A DNA stretch of 64,000 nucleotides from JACMQX01 sp044225675 (GTDB lineage: Bacteria; Pseudomonadota; Gammaproteobacteria; Burkholderiales; Burkholderiaceae_C), in contig JBGAIH010000024.1 in the NCBI GenBank assembly GCA_044225675.1, positions 1-64,000 of the forward strand. Reading direction: 5' to 3'. Of the stretch, positions 51,063 to 60,294 are shown in pieces; position 1 is the first letter of the stretch; each line of letters opens with the position of its first letter. The position numbers and the translations under genes were made by a program. A model generated the notes under the pieces. The model saw only the letters and a list, made by a program, of their open reading frames with translations, did not search any database and was not told where the DNA came from.

Positions 51063-53708
51063 ATGAGTGAAGAAAACACGCAGAACCCGGCGCCGGGCGA
51101 GTCCAGCAGCGGTGGCACGGGTGCGGAGGGAAGCAGCAACTACCAGCCCCAGATCGACCCCAACCAGGCCGGCGCCAGCGCGGCCTACGGCGAAGGCTCG
51201 ATCCAGATCCTCGAAGGCCTGGAAGCCGTGCGCAAACGCCCCGGCATGTACATCGGCGACACCTCCGACGGCACCGGCCTGCATCACCTGGTCTTCGAGG
51301 TCGTCGACAACTCGATCGACGAGGCCCTGGCCGGCCACTGCGACGACATCGTCGTCACCATCCACTCCGACAACTCCATCAGCGTCGTCGACAACGGCCG
51401 CGGCATTCCCACCGGCATCAAGTGGGACGACAAGCACGAGCCCAAGCGCTCGGCCGCCGAAATCGCGCTCACCGAGCTGCACGCGGGCGGCAAGTTCAAC
51501 CAGAACAGCTACAAGGTCTCGGGCGGCCTGCACGGCGTGGGCGTGAGCTGCGTCAACGCGCTGTCCAAGATGCTGCGCCTCACCGTGCGGCGCGAAGGCA
51601 AGGTCCATGTGCTCGAATTCAGCAAGGGCTTCGTGCAGAACCGCATCATTGAAGACAAGCCCGGCCCGGACGGCACGCCCACGCAGATCTCGCCCATGCA
51701 GGTTCTGGGCGACACCGAAAAGCGCGGCACCGAGGTGCACTTCCTGCCCGACACCGAAATCTTCCGCGAGAACAACGACTTTCACTATGAAATCCTCAGC
51801 AAGCGCCTGCGCGAGCTGAGCTTCCTCAACAACGGCGTGCGCATCCGCCTCGTCGACGAGCGCACCGGCAAGGAAGACGACTTCGCAGGCGCTGGCGGCG
51901 TGCGCGGCTTCGTTGAATTCATCAACAAGGGCAAGACCGTCCTGCACCCCAACATCTTCCACGCGCTGGGCGACCGCCAGAGCGACCAGGGCACCAACAT
52001 CGGAGTTGAAGTCGCGATGCAGTGGAACAGCGGCTACAACGAGCAGGTGCTCTGCTTCACCAACAACATCCCGCAGCGGGACGGCGGCACCCACCTCACC
52101 GGCCTGCGCGCCGCGATGACCCGCGTCATCAACAAGTACATCGAAGAGACCGAAGTCGCCAAGAAGGCCAAGGTCGAGGTCACCGGCGACGACATGCGCG
52201 AAGGCCTGTGCTGCGTCCTCAGCGTCAAGGTGCCCGAGCCCAAGTTCTCCAGCCAGACCAAGGACAAGCTCGTCTCCAGCGAAGTGCGCGGCCCGGTGGA
52301 AGACATCGTCAGCAAGCTGCTCACCGACTACCTGCAGGAGCGGCCCAACGATGCCAAGATCATCGTCGGCAAGATCGTCGAGGCGGCACGGGCCCGCGAG
52401 GCCGCGCGCAAGGCACGCGAAATGACGCGGCGCAAGGGCGTGCTCGACGGCATGGGCCTGCCCGGCAAGCTCGCCGACTGCCAGGAGAAAGACCCGGCGC
52501 TCTGCGAAATCTACATCGTCGAGGGCGACTCCGCCGGCGGCTCGGCCAAGCAGGGCCGCGACCGGAAGTTCCAGGCCATCCTGCCGCTGCGCGGCAAGAT
52601 CCTCAACGTCGAGAAGGCCCGCTACGAAAAGCTCCTCACGAGCAATGAAATCCTCACGCTCATCACCGCGTTGGGCACCGGCATCGGCAAGGCCACCGGC
52701 GCGGGCGGCACGGCCGGCACCGACGACTTCAACGTTGCCAAGCTACGCTACCACCGCATCATCATCATGACCGATGCCGACGTGGACGGCGCGCACATCC
52801 GCACGCTGCTGCTCACCTTCTTCTACCGGCAGATGCCCGAGCTGGTCGAGCGCGGCCACATCTATATCGCGCAGCCGCCGCTCTACAAGGTCAAGTCGGG
52901 CAAGGAAGAGCTCTACCTGAAGGACGGCTCGGAGCTCGACACCTACCTCACCCGCATCGCCCTCAAGGACGCCAGCGTCCACACGGGCGGCGAGGCCGGC
53001 ACCGTCATCAGCGGCGACACCCTGGCCGAGCTGGCGCGCAAGCACCAGGTGGCGGAGGCCGTCATCGGCCGCCTCTCGGCCTTCATGGACGCCGAAGCGC
53101 TGCGTGCCATTGCCGACGGCGTGCGCCTGAACCTCGACACCGTGGCCGATGCCGAAGCCTCAGCCGTCGCGCTGCAGGCCAAGCTGCAGGAAATCGACAA
53201 GGCCAGCAGCGCCAGCCCCGCCGAAGTGGCCGGCGAGTTCGACGCCCGCACCGACAAGCCCGTGCTGCGCATCAGCCGCCGGCACCACGGCAACATCAAG
53301 AGCAGCATCATCACGCAGGACTTCGTCCACGGCGCCGACTACGCTGCGCTGGCCGAAGCCGCCAACACCTTCCGCGGCCTGCTGCACGAAGGCGCCAAGG
53401 CCATGCGCGGCGAAGGCGAGAAGCAGAAGGAAGAGCGCGTGGGCGACTTCCGCCAGGCCATGCACTGGCTCATCAGCGAAGCCGAACGCGCCACCAGCCG
53501 CCAGCGCTACAAGGGCCTGGGCGAAATGAACCCCGAGCAGCTGTGGGAAACCACCATGGACCCGCAGGTGCGCCGCCTGCTGCGCGTGCAGATCGACGAC
53601 GCGATCGAAGCCGACCGCGTCTTCACCATGCTGATGGGCGACGAGGTCGAGCCGCGCAGGGATTTCATCGAGACGAATGCGTTGCGGGCGGCGAATATTG
53701 ACGTGTGA
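51063..53708 (+). CDS. gyrB: DNA gyrase subunit B
   Basis: The 881 residues have an N-terminal low-complexity extension of about 40 residues, GHKL ATPase (VVDNSIDEALAGHCDDI; GRGIPTGIKW; GGLHGVGVSCVNALS), transducer, TOPRIM (VEGDSAGGSAKQGRDR; DADVDGAHI), the insert typical of Gram-negative GyrB, and the C-terminal GEMNPEQLWETTMDP. Together with GyrA it introduces negative supercoils. Confidence 0.98.
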   Translation: MSEENTQNPAPGESSSGGTGAEGSSNYQPQIDPNQAGASAAYGEGSIQILEGLEAVRKRPGMYIGDTSDGTGLHHLVFEVVDNSIDEALAGHCDDIVVTIHSDNSISVVDNGRGIPTGIKWDDKHEPKRSAAEIALTELHAGGKFNQNSYKVSGGLHGVGVSCVNALSKMLRLTVRREGKVHVLEFSKGFVQNRIIEDKPGPDGTPTQISPMQVLGDTEKRGTEVHFLPDTEIFRENNDFHYEILSKRLRELSFLNNGVRIRLVDERTGKEDDFAGAGGVRGFVEFINKGKTVLHPNIFHALGDRQSDQGTNIGVEVAMQWNSGYNEQVLCFTNNIPQRDGGTHLTGLRAAMTRVINKYIEETEVAKKAKVEVTGDDMREGLCCVLSVKVPEPKFSSQTKDKLVSSEVRGPVEDIVSKLLTDYLQERPNDAKIIVGKIVEAARAREAARKAREMTRRKGVLDGMGLPGKLADCQEKDPALCEIYIVEGDSAGGSAKQGRDRKFQAILPLRGKILNVEKARYEKLLTSNEILTLITALGTGIGKATGAGGTAGTDDFNVAKLRYHRIIIMTDADVDGAHIRTLLLTFFYRQMPELVERGHIYIAQPPLYKVKSGKEELYLKDGSELDTYLTRIALKDASVHTGGEAGTVISGDTLAELARKHQVAEAVIGRLSAFMDAEALRAIADGVRLNLDTVADAEASAVALQAKLQEIDKASSASPAEVAGEFDARTDKPVLRISRRHHGNIKSSIITQDFVHGADYAALAEAANTFRGLLHEGAKAMRGEGEKQKEERVGDFRQAMHWLISEAERATSRQRYKGLGEMNPEQLWETTMDPQVRRLLRVQIDDAIEADRVFTMLMGDEVEPRRDFIETNALRAANIDV

Positions 53709-53824
53709 GGCGGCCTCTGGAGTGAAGTCGTTCCTGAGCTCCTAAGAATGAAAGACCTAGAAGGTCATGGGTCCTCAGGCAGGGCGATGGTTCCGGTGAG
53801 GAGTTCAGATCAGCAATGAGTAGA

Positions 53825-54805
53825 TCAGTTTGTACTGTCCGGCGTAGTTTTCGTCATCCCCGCTCGACCTTCGTAAGCTAGCAGGATCAACGATTTCACA
53901 GCGTCGAGATCCGCCTGTGAAGCCAATGCCAACTCAATGTCGCCGGTCCCCCAATGTCCTTGCTGCCGCATATCCCGACCGTTCGGTGGAAGCGGCTGCA
54001 CCTGATCCGGGTTGATGTGCAGGTAAAGAAGCAACCGAGCCTTTTGCGGAACCACCGTTGCAAAGTTCTTTATTCGCTTGAAGGCGACGTAAAGCTTCAG
54101 TTCCTTGCGCTGTACATCGTCGCCTAGCGAAAGCACGTAGCCTTCAAGTGAAGACAATAGCTCGGTCAAATGAGGTGGCAGTAGTGGAAGCCATTCTGCA
54201 AACGACCTATCGCCGGCGCCGGACTTCGGTAGAGATTGATCCCCTAGAAGCGACCTAGTTGTTTTCGTTACCTTGGGTGTTGAAATAAGACCAGCATTCG
54301 CGGTGGCTGCGTTTGCTAGCTCCAATAGAAGCAACTCTTCTCCAAACCGGCGGTAGCGGATTAGCTCGATGTTCCTGGCGATTTGCTGTACGGCGTGTCC
54401 GTCATACTTTGTGAAGTCAGCAGCGATGCACACGAGGCGGGGCGCAGTCCAATCAATTACATTGGCGGCTTCCTTACCCAATGCGTCCATGACTAGAAGC
54501 TTAAATTCGGCTTGGTGATCCATCAACCAATCCAGATAGAACAAGCCTTGATTGATGACGTTTTCGCCTACCGAGCGTTTGTATTCAAGAATTACCGGGC
54601 AGTTGTTTTCGTCTAGGCCCAGCGAATCGATACGGCCGGAATGGGTCCTGCCGGTCGAGTACTCTGTTGCAAGGAATCGGATCCCGAGCAGGACCTCGAG
54701 ATTTGCTTCAATGAGCGATTGCAGGGGCTTCTCAAGGTCCGAAGCGTCACCTTGAAGTTCAGCCGCCTTTCCAGCTTTCAATTGAAATAGCTTGATGTCA
54801 CTCAC
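53825..54805 (-). CDS. DUF5655-type protein with PD-(D/E)XK nuclease-like domain
   Basis: The 326 residues have an N-terminal restriction-endonuclease-like core with Asp60 (SGRIDSLG) and Glu74-Lys76 (VILEYKRS), the PD-(D/E)XK pattern. A C-terminal region (about 215-310; LKLYVAFKRIKNFATVVPQ) resembles DUF5655. The start is GTG at 54805, with GAGG upstream. It is the last gene of the minus-strand island, 6 bp after the 451-residue gene, suggesting a role in defence or DNA handling; no function is proven. Confidence 0.72.
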   Translation of the reverse strand: MSDIKLFQLKAGKAAELQGDASDLEKPLQSLIEANLEVLLGIRFLATEYSTGRTHSGRIDSLGLDENNCPVILEYKRSVGENVINQGLFYLDWLMDHQAEFKLLVMDALGKEAANVIDWTAPRLVCIAADFTKYDGHAVQQIARNIELIRYRRFGEELLLLELANAATANAGLISTPKVTKTTRSLLGDQSLPKSGAGDRSFAEWLPLLPPHLTELLSSLEGYVLSLGDDVQRKELKLYVAFKRIKNFATVVPQKARLLLYLHINPDQVQPLPPNGRDMRQQGHWGTGDIELALASQADLDAVKSLILLAYEGRAGMTKTTPDSTN

Positions 54806-54811
54806 TTTTCT

Positions 54812-56167
54812 CTACCTCACACGTTTACGTCGTTCAAAGGAAGTCTTTGAACCGCTTCCCTCTATCACAGCTAGCATTGCTGACCGGCCGGCATCAATTC
54901 CTGCCTTGATGACTTGAGAAATCAATGCGTAGCCGCGCTGGTCGCAGCCAATCCAGCCATCGCGAGCCAAGTCCACAAACTGTGAGTTGTTCAGGTATCT
55001 CGGGCAATTGTTGTATCCGACGCGGTACCCGCCATAGTTGCCCAGTGCCTCGGGCAAAGCTAGGAATCGCTTGAGGTAAGTGTGTCCCATTGTGATACCG
55101 GCAACCAACGCGTCATCGCGGGCATCAGGGCGCGTTGTCTCGCAGAACTTGAAGTAGAACGCCTCATCACTCAGACGCCAGTGCTTCATTCCACTCGCGC
55201 TCGGCAATGGCTGCGCCGCTATTGCAGCAGCAGCGCGGTCCATCGCATCGAGCTGATCGAACAGCTGTCGATCCACCAGGTACGACCAGGTCTTGCCTTC
55301 GTCGTCGCTCTTCGGCTCCATGGACTTGTATTGGAGCAGTAGGTACGACTCGTAGTCCGCCAGGAAGATCAGCAAGTCGATACCGAGAACCGTCTCCAGT
55401 GGCTTCTTGTCGTACACGTGAACACGTACCTCACGGCCGCCAGGTCCAGCAAAGCGGCCGCTTCGAGTGTCATCAGCTGTGAGTAGGCCTTTGAAAGCCC
55501 GCTGGTCGATTCGAACGAGGTCCTGCTCATGCAAGGCCACCCCGTCCAGCAAGTCCAGAACTGAGGACGCGGAGCCAACTCGGGAAAGATGTGCTTCTCT
55601 CAGAATGGACTTGCGATCCAATGATGCGATATCCAGCGTCAGGCCAAGGGCGTCGCGCTGCTCTGTCAGTCTCAGGATGCGCGTGTCGTTGCCGGACAGG
55701 CGACTCTGCTGCTCGCGCATCTCAACGAGCAAGGCTACACGTGCCGCCAAGTCCGGTCGTTGGCGTTTGATCGCATTTAGAAGAGTGGGCCACTCCTCGT
55801 GCGGAATGCGCCGGAAGGTTTCAGCAGTGCAAAGCCGCGCCGTGGCCGGAAAGACGTCCGCAATCTCTTCGGGCTGGATCGACTGCTCGATCATGATCGG
55901 CGACCACATCCGCAGCTTCAACTTGCCTGTACCGCCGCTTCCGTGCATGCGCTCCATGAGCACGACTGCGTCTATGCTCGCCTCGCTTGGTGTCAGTGAC
56001 AGCAACGCGATCTCCCGGCGCTCGAAGGTCCAGTCCATCGCGGAGAAAGACTCGGACGCTTCACCAGGGTAGTACAGGCTTTCCGCAATCTTTGCCTTGC
56101 GACCAGGCTCAAACGTCAGGAAGTAGCCCGAATAGGGTGTCTTATCTGCTTTGTTCTTTCGCGCCAA
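54812..56167 (-). CDS. Unknown protein with QxK nuclease-like motif
   Basis: I do not recognise the family of this 451-residue protein. Around residues 256-281 there is Glu258, GID (Asp264), then LLLQYKS (Gln279-Lys281), resembling the PD-(D/E)XK fold variant with QxK seen in some restriction nucleases. The start is TTG at 56167, with GGGAG 7 nt upstream. There is no membrane segment. It is 28 bp after the broken HNH gene and 6 bp before the DUF5655-type gene, so it is part of the same transcript. It may be a nuclease accessory of the defence island. Confidence 0.55.
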   Translation of the reverse strand: MARKNKADKTPYSGYFLTFEPGRKAKIAESLYYPGEASESFSAMDWTFERREIALLSLTPSEASIDAVVLMERMHGSGGTGKLKLRMWSPIMIEQSIQPEEIADVFPATARLCTAETFRRIPHEEWPTLLNAIKRQRPDLAARVALLVEMREQQSRLSGNDTRILRLTEQRDALGLTLDIASLDRKSILREAHLSRVGSASSVLDLLDGVALHEQDLVRIDQRAFKGLLTADDTRSGRFAGPGGREVRVHVYDKKPLETVLGIDLLIFLADYESYLLLQYKSMEPKSDDEGKTWSYLVDRQLFDQLDAMDRAAAAIAAQPLPSASGMKHWRLSDEAFYFKFCETTRPDARDDALVAGITMGHTYLKRFLALPEALGNYGGYRVGYNNCPRYLNNSQFVDLARDGWIGCDQRGYALISQVIKAGIDAGRSAMLAVIEGSGSKTSFERRKRVR

Positions 56168-56195
56168 CAGATTGCTCCCTCAGTTTGCACAGCGC

Positions 56196-57027
56196 TCAGG
56201 CTGCCGCATCTTCTGGCTGGGCGCAAAACGCACCCGCTCCCATGGCGAACATCTTTGCACGTGCCGCTCGAGCGTAGGGAGCACTGGACGCGGTAGCCCT
56301 TAGCAATTGCGTCTGCAGTCGATCGACCGCTGCCATGTCATTGCCCGCACTCACGATGTCCATCAAGTTCTGGTGGTCGTCTGTCACCTCCCGCATTGCT
56401 CTCTTGCGAGCGGTGATCAAGTTGCCGAGGTTGAGCCCATAGATCTCGATGGACTTGGTCGCTCGAAGCTGCTTTATCGGACCAAGACATGTCAGGCTCG
56501 GCGTCGCGCGACCGTCGTCTGGATTGATGTCGATCAGTGCAACATCGCTTCTGACGGTAGGATCGAGCAGAAACGGGCTTCTCTTGGTCCAAGCGACGGT
56601 CATCCCATGTGGCGTATGGGCTCCCGTCCAACAGTGGGAACCAACGCCCCTTTCCGACCACCCGCTCGGTCTCCTCGTCCGTACTGAGGCGATTGGACCG
56701 ACCCGCGGAGTATCGAAAATTCTCGATTGAGAAGGCTAGCCAGGGGTACCCATCATCTTCTAACGTGTCCGACCGCTTTGCCGCCTTCTTAGGCCGGAAG
56801 TGATCCACGTCGAAGAAGGACTGGGGGTCGTTACTCTCGGAGTACCAGCACTTCCCATAGGACATCATCGCCAGATGTCGAGCGAAGGCGCGCCAGATGT
56901 ATGCCTTCTTCTCGATATATGCCTTGCGCTCTGCTGGGACTTTGGCTTCTAGCTCTCGCTGCGCCCGGGCAGCAACGTCAAGCAGCCGCTTGGGGACCAA
57001 CGCAGGATCGCACTTCACGAAGATCAT
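56196..57027 (-). pseudogene. HNH nuclease (PtuB-like), interrupted by a frameshift
   Basis: The first frame starts at the ATG at 57027. It has the HNH core CWYSES (60-65) and DVDHFRPKK (73-81), then YPWLAFSIENFRYSAGRSNR, as in PtuB of Septu and retron-linked systems. At about 56571-56573 one extra base (AAA on the plus strand) throws it out of frame. The second frame continues with LLDPTVRSDVALIDINPDDG and SIEIYGLNLGNLITARKRA to a stop at 56196. The join EKP/LLDP is natural, so the intact gene would be about 276 residues. It overlaps the AAA ATPase stop by 4 bp. Phase variation, decay and sequencing error are all possible. Confidence 0.75.
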
Positions 57028-58616
57028 GACGCCTCCTTCTGCGCCATCAACTTCTTGATCAGCTGCTTCATCCCTTGGCGCCGATGCTCGATCTGCTCGG
57101 GCGTCAAGGGCGGGCGGTCGGCGTAGCGCACGTCGTGCCAAGCGCGAAGGAAGTCCTGATACAGGGGCTCGCGGTCCTCATAAAGGAACCCGCGGCGTGC
57201 AAGCTCGTCGTTCAGCTCTATCAAGCGCCGCTCGTCCTCATCGGACTTATTCGTGGCATGCGCCAAGGCGTTGCGTTCATCAACAAGGCGCTGGGTCTCG
57301 ATGTCCAGGCTTGTTCGAAGTGAGAAGATCTCGGTCAATGTGGCGGTAAAGCCCATACCCTTCGGGTCGGCATATGGAGCCGAAGCCTTTAATCGGCCGT
57401 CGTCGGATGGTGTGATCACACGTACCTCGTTGCGTGAAAGCGCCGAGATCGTCAGTGGGTTGTGCGAGGTCAGCACGATGTGGCAGTGCTCCTTCTCGGA
57501 AGCGATGCCGGTCCAGTCTTCGATCAATTTCAGGTAGCTGTGCTGCCAATGCGGGTTGAGGTGCGTGTCGGGCTCGTCCAGCAGGAACAGCGCGCGCTTG
57601 CCGCGCGACACGCGGATCAGGCCCAGCACCATCAGCAGCTGCCGCTCGCCGTCGGACAGGTCGGCGAAGCCCACGTCGCCGCTGGCGTCGTTGCTACGCG
57701 TTACCCAGACCTGGATCTCGCGCACCAGGTCGGAGATGTCCATCGCCTCCAGGGCGTAGAACATCTCGCGCTCGTTCTTGAACTGCTGCGCCAGTTGCTG
57801 CAGCCGCGCCAGCGATGGCAGGAAGGCAGCGAACTGGGGCTCGACCTGCTTCTTGTCGCGGTAGTCATCGACCGCGTTGCCTTCCAGCGCAAACGGGTGA
57901 AAGGCCAGTTCCTTGAAGCGGCGTGCAGCGCGGCCAGCGGGTCCACCGGCGCGCCACAGCTCTTCGGAGCTGGTTTTGCGCCCCTTGGCGAACCAGGGTT
58001 CGCGGAACAGCGCCAGCAGCGAGTGAAAGCCCGTAATGCCCAGGCGGCCTGCGAGTTCAGCGGTGACCTTGGGGTCCGGGAACGCGAACAGCGCCATCAA
58101 CGCCAGCACGCCGTGGATGGGCCGGCAGTAGAAGAGGCGCCGGGCTTCCTGTGCCTTGGCGACCTTCGCCTCGTTGTCTTCGAGCTTGATGTCGTCGTAG
58201 TAGCGCCGCTGGTGGCTGTCGAACAGCGCTTCCAGCCGGCGGCTGCCGCCGGAGTAATACCCGAACACCAAGTCTGGAAACCACTCGGCCTTGCGCTTCT
58301 CGAACTCGGTGCGCTTGACGTCCTGCCCGTTGACCTTTATCGCCGGCTCGTCAGGGAAGTTGCTCAGGCACACGCTCGGCGGGTTCGGAATCGCCGGGCC
58401 CTGCGGCTGGATGCGGTAGGTCACCCGGTAGCGAAAGCGCGGTTCGTTGCGCCGCAGGTCCACCCAGCGGAAGACCTGGGTGATGGCCTCGATGAGGTTG
58501 GACTTTCCGGCGCCGTTCTGGCCGATCAGCACCGTGGTGAGCTGGCGCTCATCGAAGTCCAGCTCCAGGCCGCGCAGGTTCTTGAACCCGTCGATGCTGA
58601 CCTTATCCAGCCGCAT
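57024..58616 (-). CDS. AAA ATPase (PtuA-like, ABC/SMC type)
   Basis: The 530 residues have Walker A GQNGAGKSN (32-40), ABC signature LSDGERQLL (about 318), Walker B ALFLLDEPDTH (about 341) and an H-loop-like TSHNPL. This is the overcoming-lysogenization-defect-like/PtuA group of DNA-sensing ATPases. Such ATPases pair with HNH nucleases in Septu anti-phage systems. It overlaps hsdS by 14 bp upstream and the HNH gene by 4 bp downstream, so it is coupled to both. Alternatively it could be an accessory of the type I system. Confidence 0.82.
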   Translation of the reverse strand: MRLDKVSIDGFKNLRGLELDFDERQLTTVLIGQNGAGKSNLIEAITQVFRWVDLRRNEPRFRYRVTYRIQPQGPAIPNPPSVCLSNFPDEPAIKVNGQDVKRTEFEKRKAEWFPDLVFGYYSGGSRRLEALFDSHQRRYYDDIKLEDNEAKVAKAQEARRLFYCRPIHGVLALMALFAFPDPKVTAELAGRLGITGFHSLLALFREPWFAKGRKTSSEELWRAGGPAGRAARRFKELAFHPFALEGNAVDDYRDKKQVEPQFAAFLPSLARLQQLAQQFKNEREMFYALEAMDISDLVREIQVWVTRSNDASGDVGFADLSDGERQLLMVLGLIRVSRGKRALFLLDEPDTHLNPHWQHSYLKLIEDWTGIASEKEHCHIVLTSHNPLTISALSRNEVRVITPSDDGRLKASAPYADPKGMGFTATLTEIFSLRTSLDIETQRLVDERNALAHATNKSDEDERRLIELNDELARRGFLYEDREPLYQDFLRAWHDVRYADRPPLTPEQIEHRRQGMKQLIKKLMAQKEAS

Positions 58617-60294
58617 GCCCTGGCTCCAGCGTGGTCTGGTTGTCCTTCACGTGGCCTTGATCTACCTCCCAGGCCAGTTGCTTGTAGAAGTCGGCCACGG
58701 GCAGCTCGGCCGCCTTGAACAGCGCTTCGGCAGTAACGGGAGTGCCGATGCGTCGCAGGTGTCCGGCCAAGTAGGGTTGGCCCATCACGTCGTCGTCCTG
58801 GCGGCTCTTGGTCATGGCGGCGATTTCCTTTGGGGCGCGGGGCGGGCGCCTGATGCGCGGCAACCGGGCCGGGATAGCCGCCACGGGTGCAATGCGCTCG
58901 GTAGCGATGCGTGCGAGCAGCACGCTGGCAGGCTCGTCGTTCGGGTCTTGAGCGACCAAGTCGCCTCGGAACGCCTTGGCGAGGGTGAGGGGCGCAAGGC
59001 GCTGGACTTCTACGGTTGCGCTGGCGCATCGAACTGCGATTCCGTCAGCAAGTGACAGCGTGGCCTCTAGGCGACGCACGATCTCGGCCTGTTCGCCCAA
59101 TGGGGGAAGGTGGACTTCCAGCCTTCTGACTCGGTCGCAGTTCAACGCCTTCGGACCGGACCCGCTTCCTTGATTCCTGTTGGACTCATATTGACGTTGA
59201 AACCAATACCAGAGGTAGCGCGACGCTACCAACTCAGGCACGGGAACGACTCCCGCGACGTTCTGATTGATGCAGGCAGGGATAGCAAGCAATGCCGACT
59301 GACCTCGCGTCTTTCCTTCACCGATCATCGCCATCAGCACAGTGCCCGCCGGCAAAAGACGCACCGAAGAGTTCTCAAAGCCAGCCGAGGTGATGGATTC
59401 GCGCGTGGTGTTGATCGTCCGATTCGCTACTTCTCCAGAGCTGACCCAAGGAATGTCGCCACCCCAGTATTCCGGGACTCCTCGCGATGGTGTGCTGCCG
59501 TTGCTCACCGCGCCCACAACACCCACATGAGTCCGGAGCCAACCACTTGGCAGACCCGCACCAGGTTCCTGCGGTGGGTGTTCGAGCAGGAACTCTTCGA
59601 GCTTTCGCCGGGCTGCACCCTTCTCGTTGCCCAGTCGTGTGGCTATGACATCAGCAGCACTGAGTCCTTGTTGTCCGGGTGTGCGCCAATCGTTTGTCAA
59701 TTCACCGGTCATCGCAGCATCCAACGCGGCCTGCCGAAACCGCTTGAGCACCGCCGGAATGGCCTCCAGGCGGTCCTGGCAGGCTTGGATGCGCGCCAGC
59801 AGGGTGTCGAGTTGGTCGGCGATGCGGGTTTGCTCAGCGGCGGGTGCAACTGGCACCTGTAGCCCACGAATGTCCTCAAGCCGGATACCTTTGACAGTCG
59901 TTCCAGTACCCATCGCCTGAATGCGAGCGGCATTTGCACGCCATGCGTACTCGATGTACGGCTTACTCACGCCCTGATGGAGAAAGAGGGCCTTTAGGTC
60001 TTGATTGATCGCTACGGCCCGAGTGGGCCTCGCGACTTTTCCGAGCGACATGCGACTGGCGATCACTAGTGTATCCGCCGGAATGACACGGCTGGCACTT
60101 GACGCGAGCGCCTCCTGCGAGATGTGGTCTTGCGTGTCGTCGATGAAACGCGAATGCATATCCTTCACGGTCATGAAGGGAATGTCACCACGAAAGTTCT
60201 CGGCCTTGGATTTGTCTGGAGTTCCTCCGCCCAGGACTTCTGTCAGCAAGTCGCCCAGCGGCGCAACTACCCAGTTCGATGGCAAGCTGCTCAC
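58603..60294 (-). CDS. hsdS: Type I restriction-modification specificity subunit HsdS
   Basis: The 563 residues hold two target-recognition domains, each ended by a conserved helix (EQTRIADQLDTLLARI near 160; EQAEIVRRLEATLSLA near 410). A C-terminal extension (about 480-563) contains a helical, winged-helix-like segment (VTAEALFKAAELPVADFYKQ). The length is in the range of EcoAI-type (type IB) HsdS. The start is GTG at 60294, overlapping the hsdM stop by 4 bp. The target sequence cannot be read from sequence. Confidence 0.92.
   Translation of the reverse strand: MSSLPSNWVVAPLGDLLTEVLGGGTPDKSKAENFRGDIPFMTVKDMHSRFIDDTQDHISQEALASSASRVIPADTLVIASRMSLGKVARPTRAVAINQDLKALFLHQGVSKPYIEYAWRANAARIQAMGTGTTVKGIRLEDIRGLQVPVAPAAEQTRIADQLDTLLARIQACQDRLEAIPAVLKRFRQAALDAAMTGELTNDWRTPGQQGLSAADVIATRLGNEKGAARRKLEEFLLEHPPQEPGAGLPSGWLRTHVGVVGAVSNGSTPSRGVPEYWGGDIPWVSSGEVANRTINTTRESITSAGFENSSVRLLPAGTVLMAMIGEGKTRGQSALLAIPACINQNVAGVVPVPELVASRYLWYWFQRQYESNRNQGSGSGPKALNCDRVRRLEVHLPPLGEQAEIVRRLEATLSLADGIAVRCASATVEVQRLAPLTLAKAFRGDLVAQDPNDEPASVLLARIATERIAPVAAIPARLPRIRRPPRAPKEIAAMTKSRQDDDVMGQPYLAGHLRRIGTPVTAEALFKAAELPVADFYKQLAWEVDQGHVKDNQTTLEPGHAAG

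Noticed and set aside
53745..53775. GACCT-AGA-AGGTC hairpin after gyrB as terminator
   Set aside because: The stem is only 5 bp and no T tract follows, so I do not call a terminator there.
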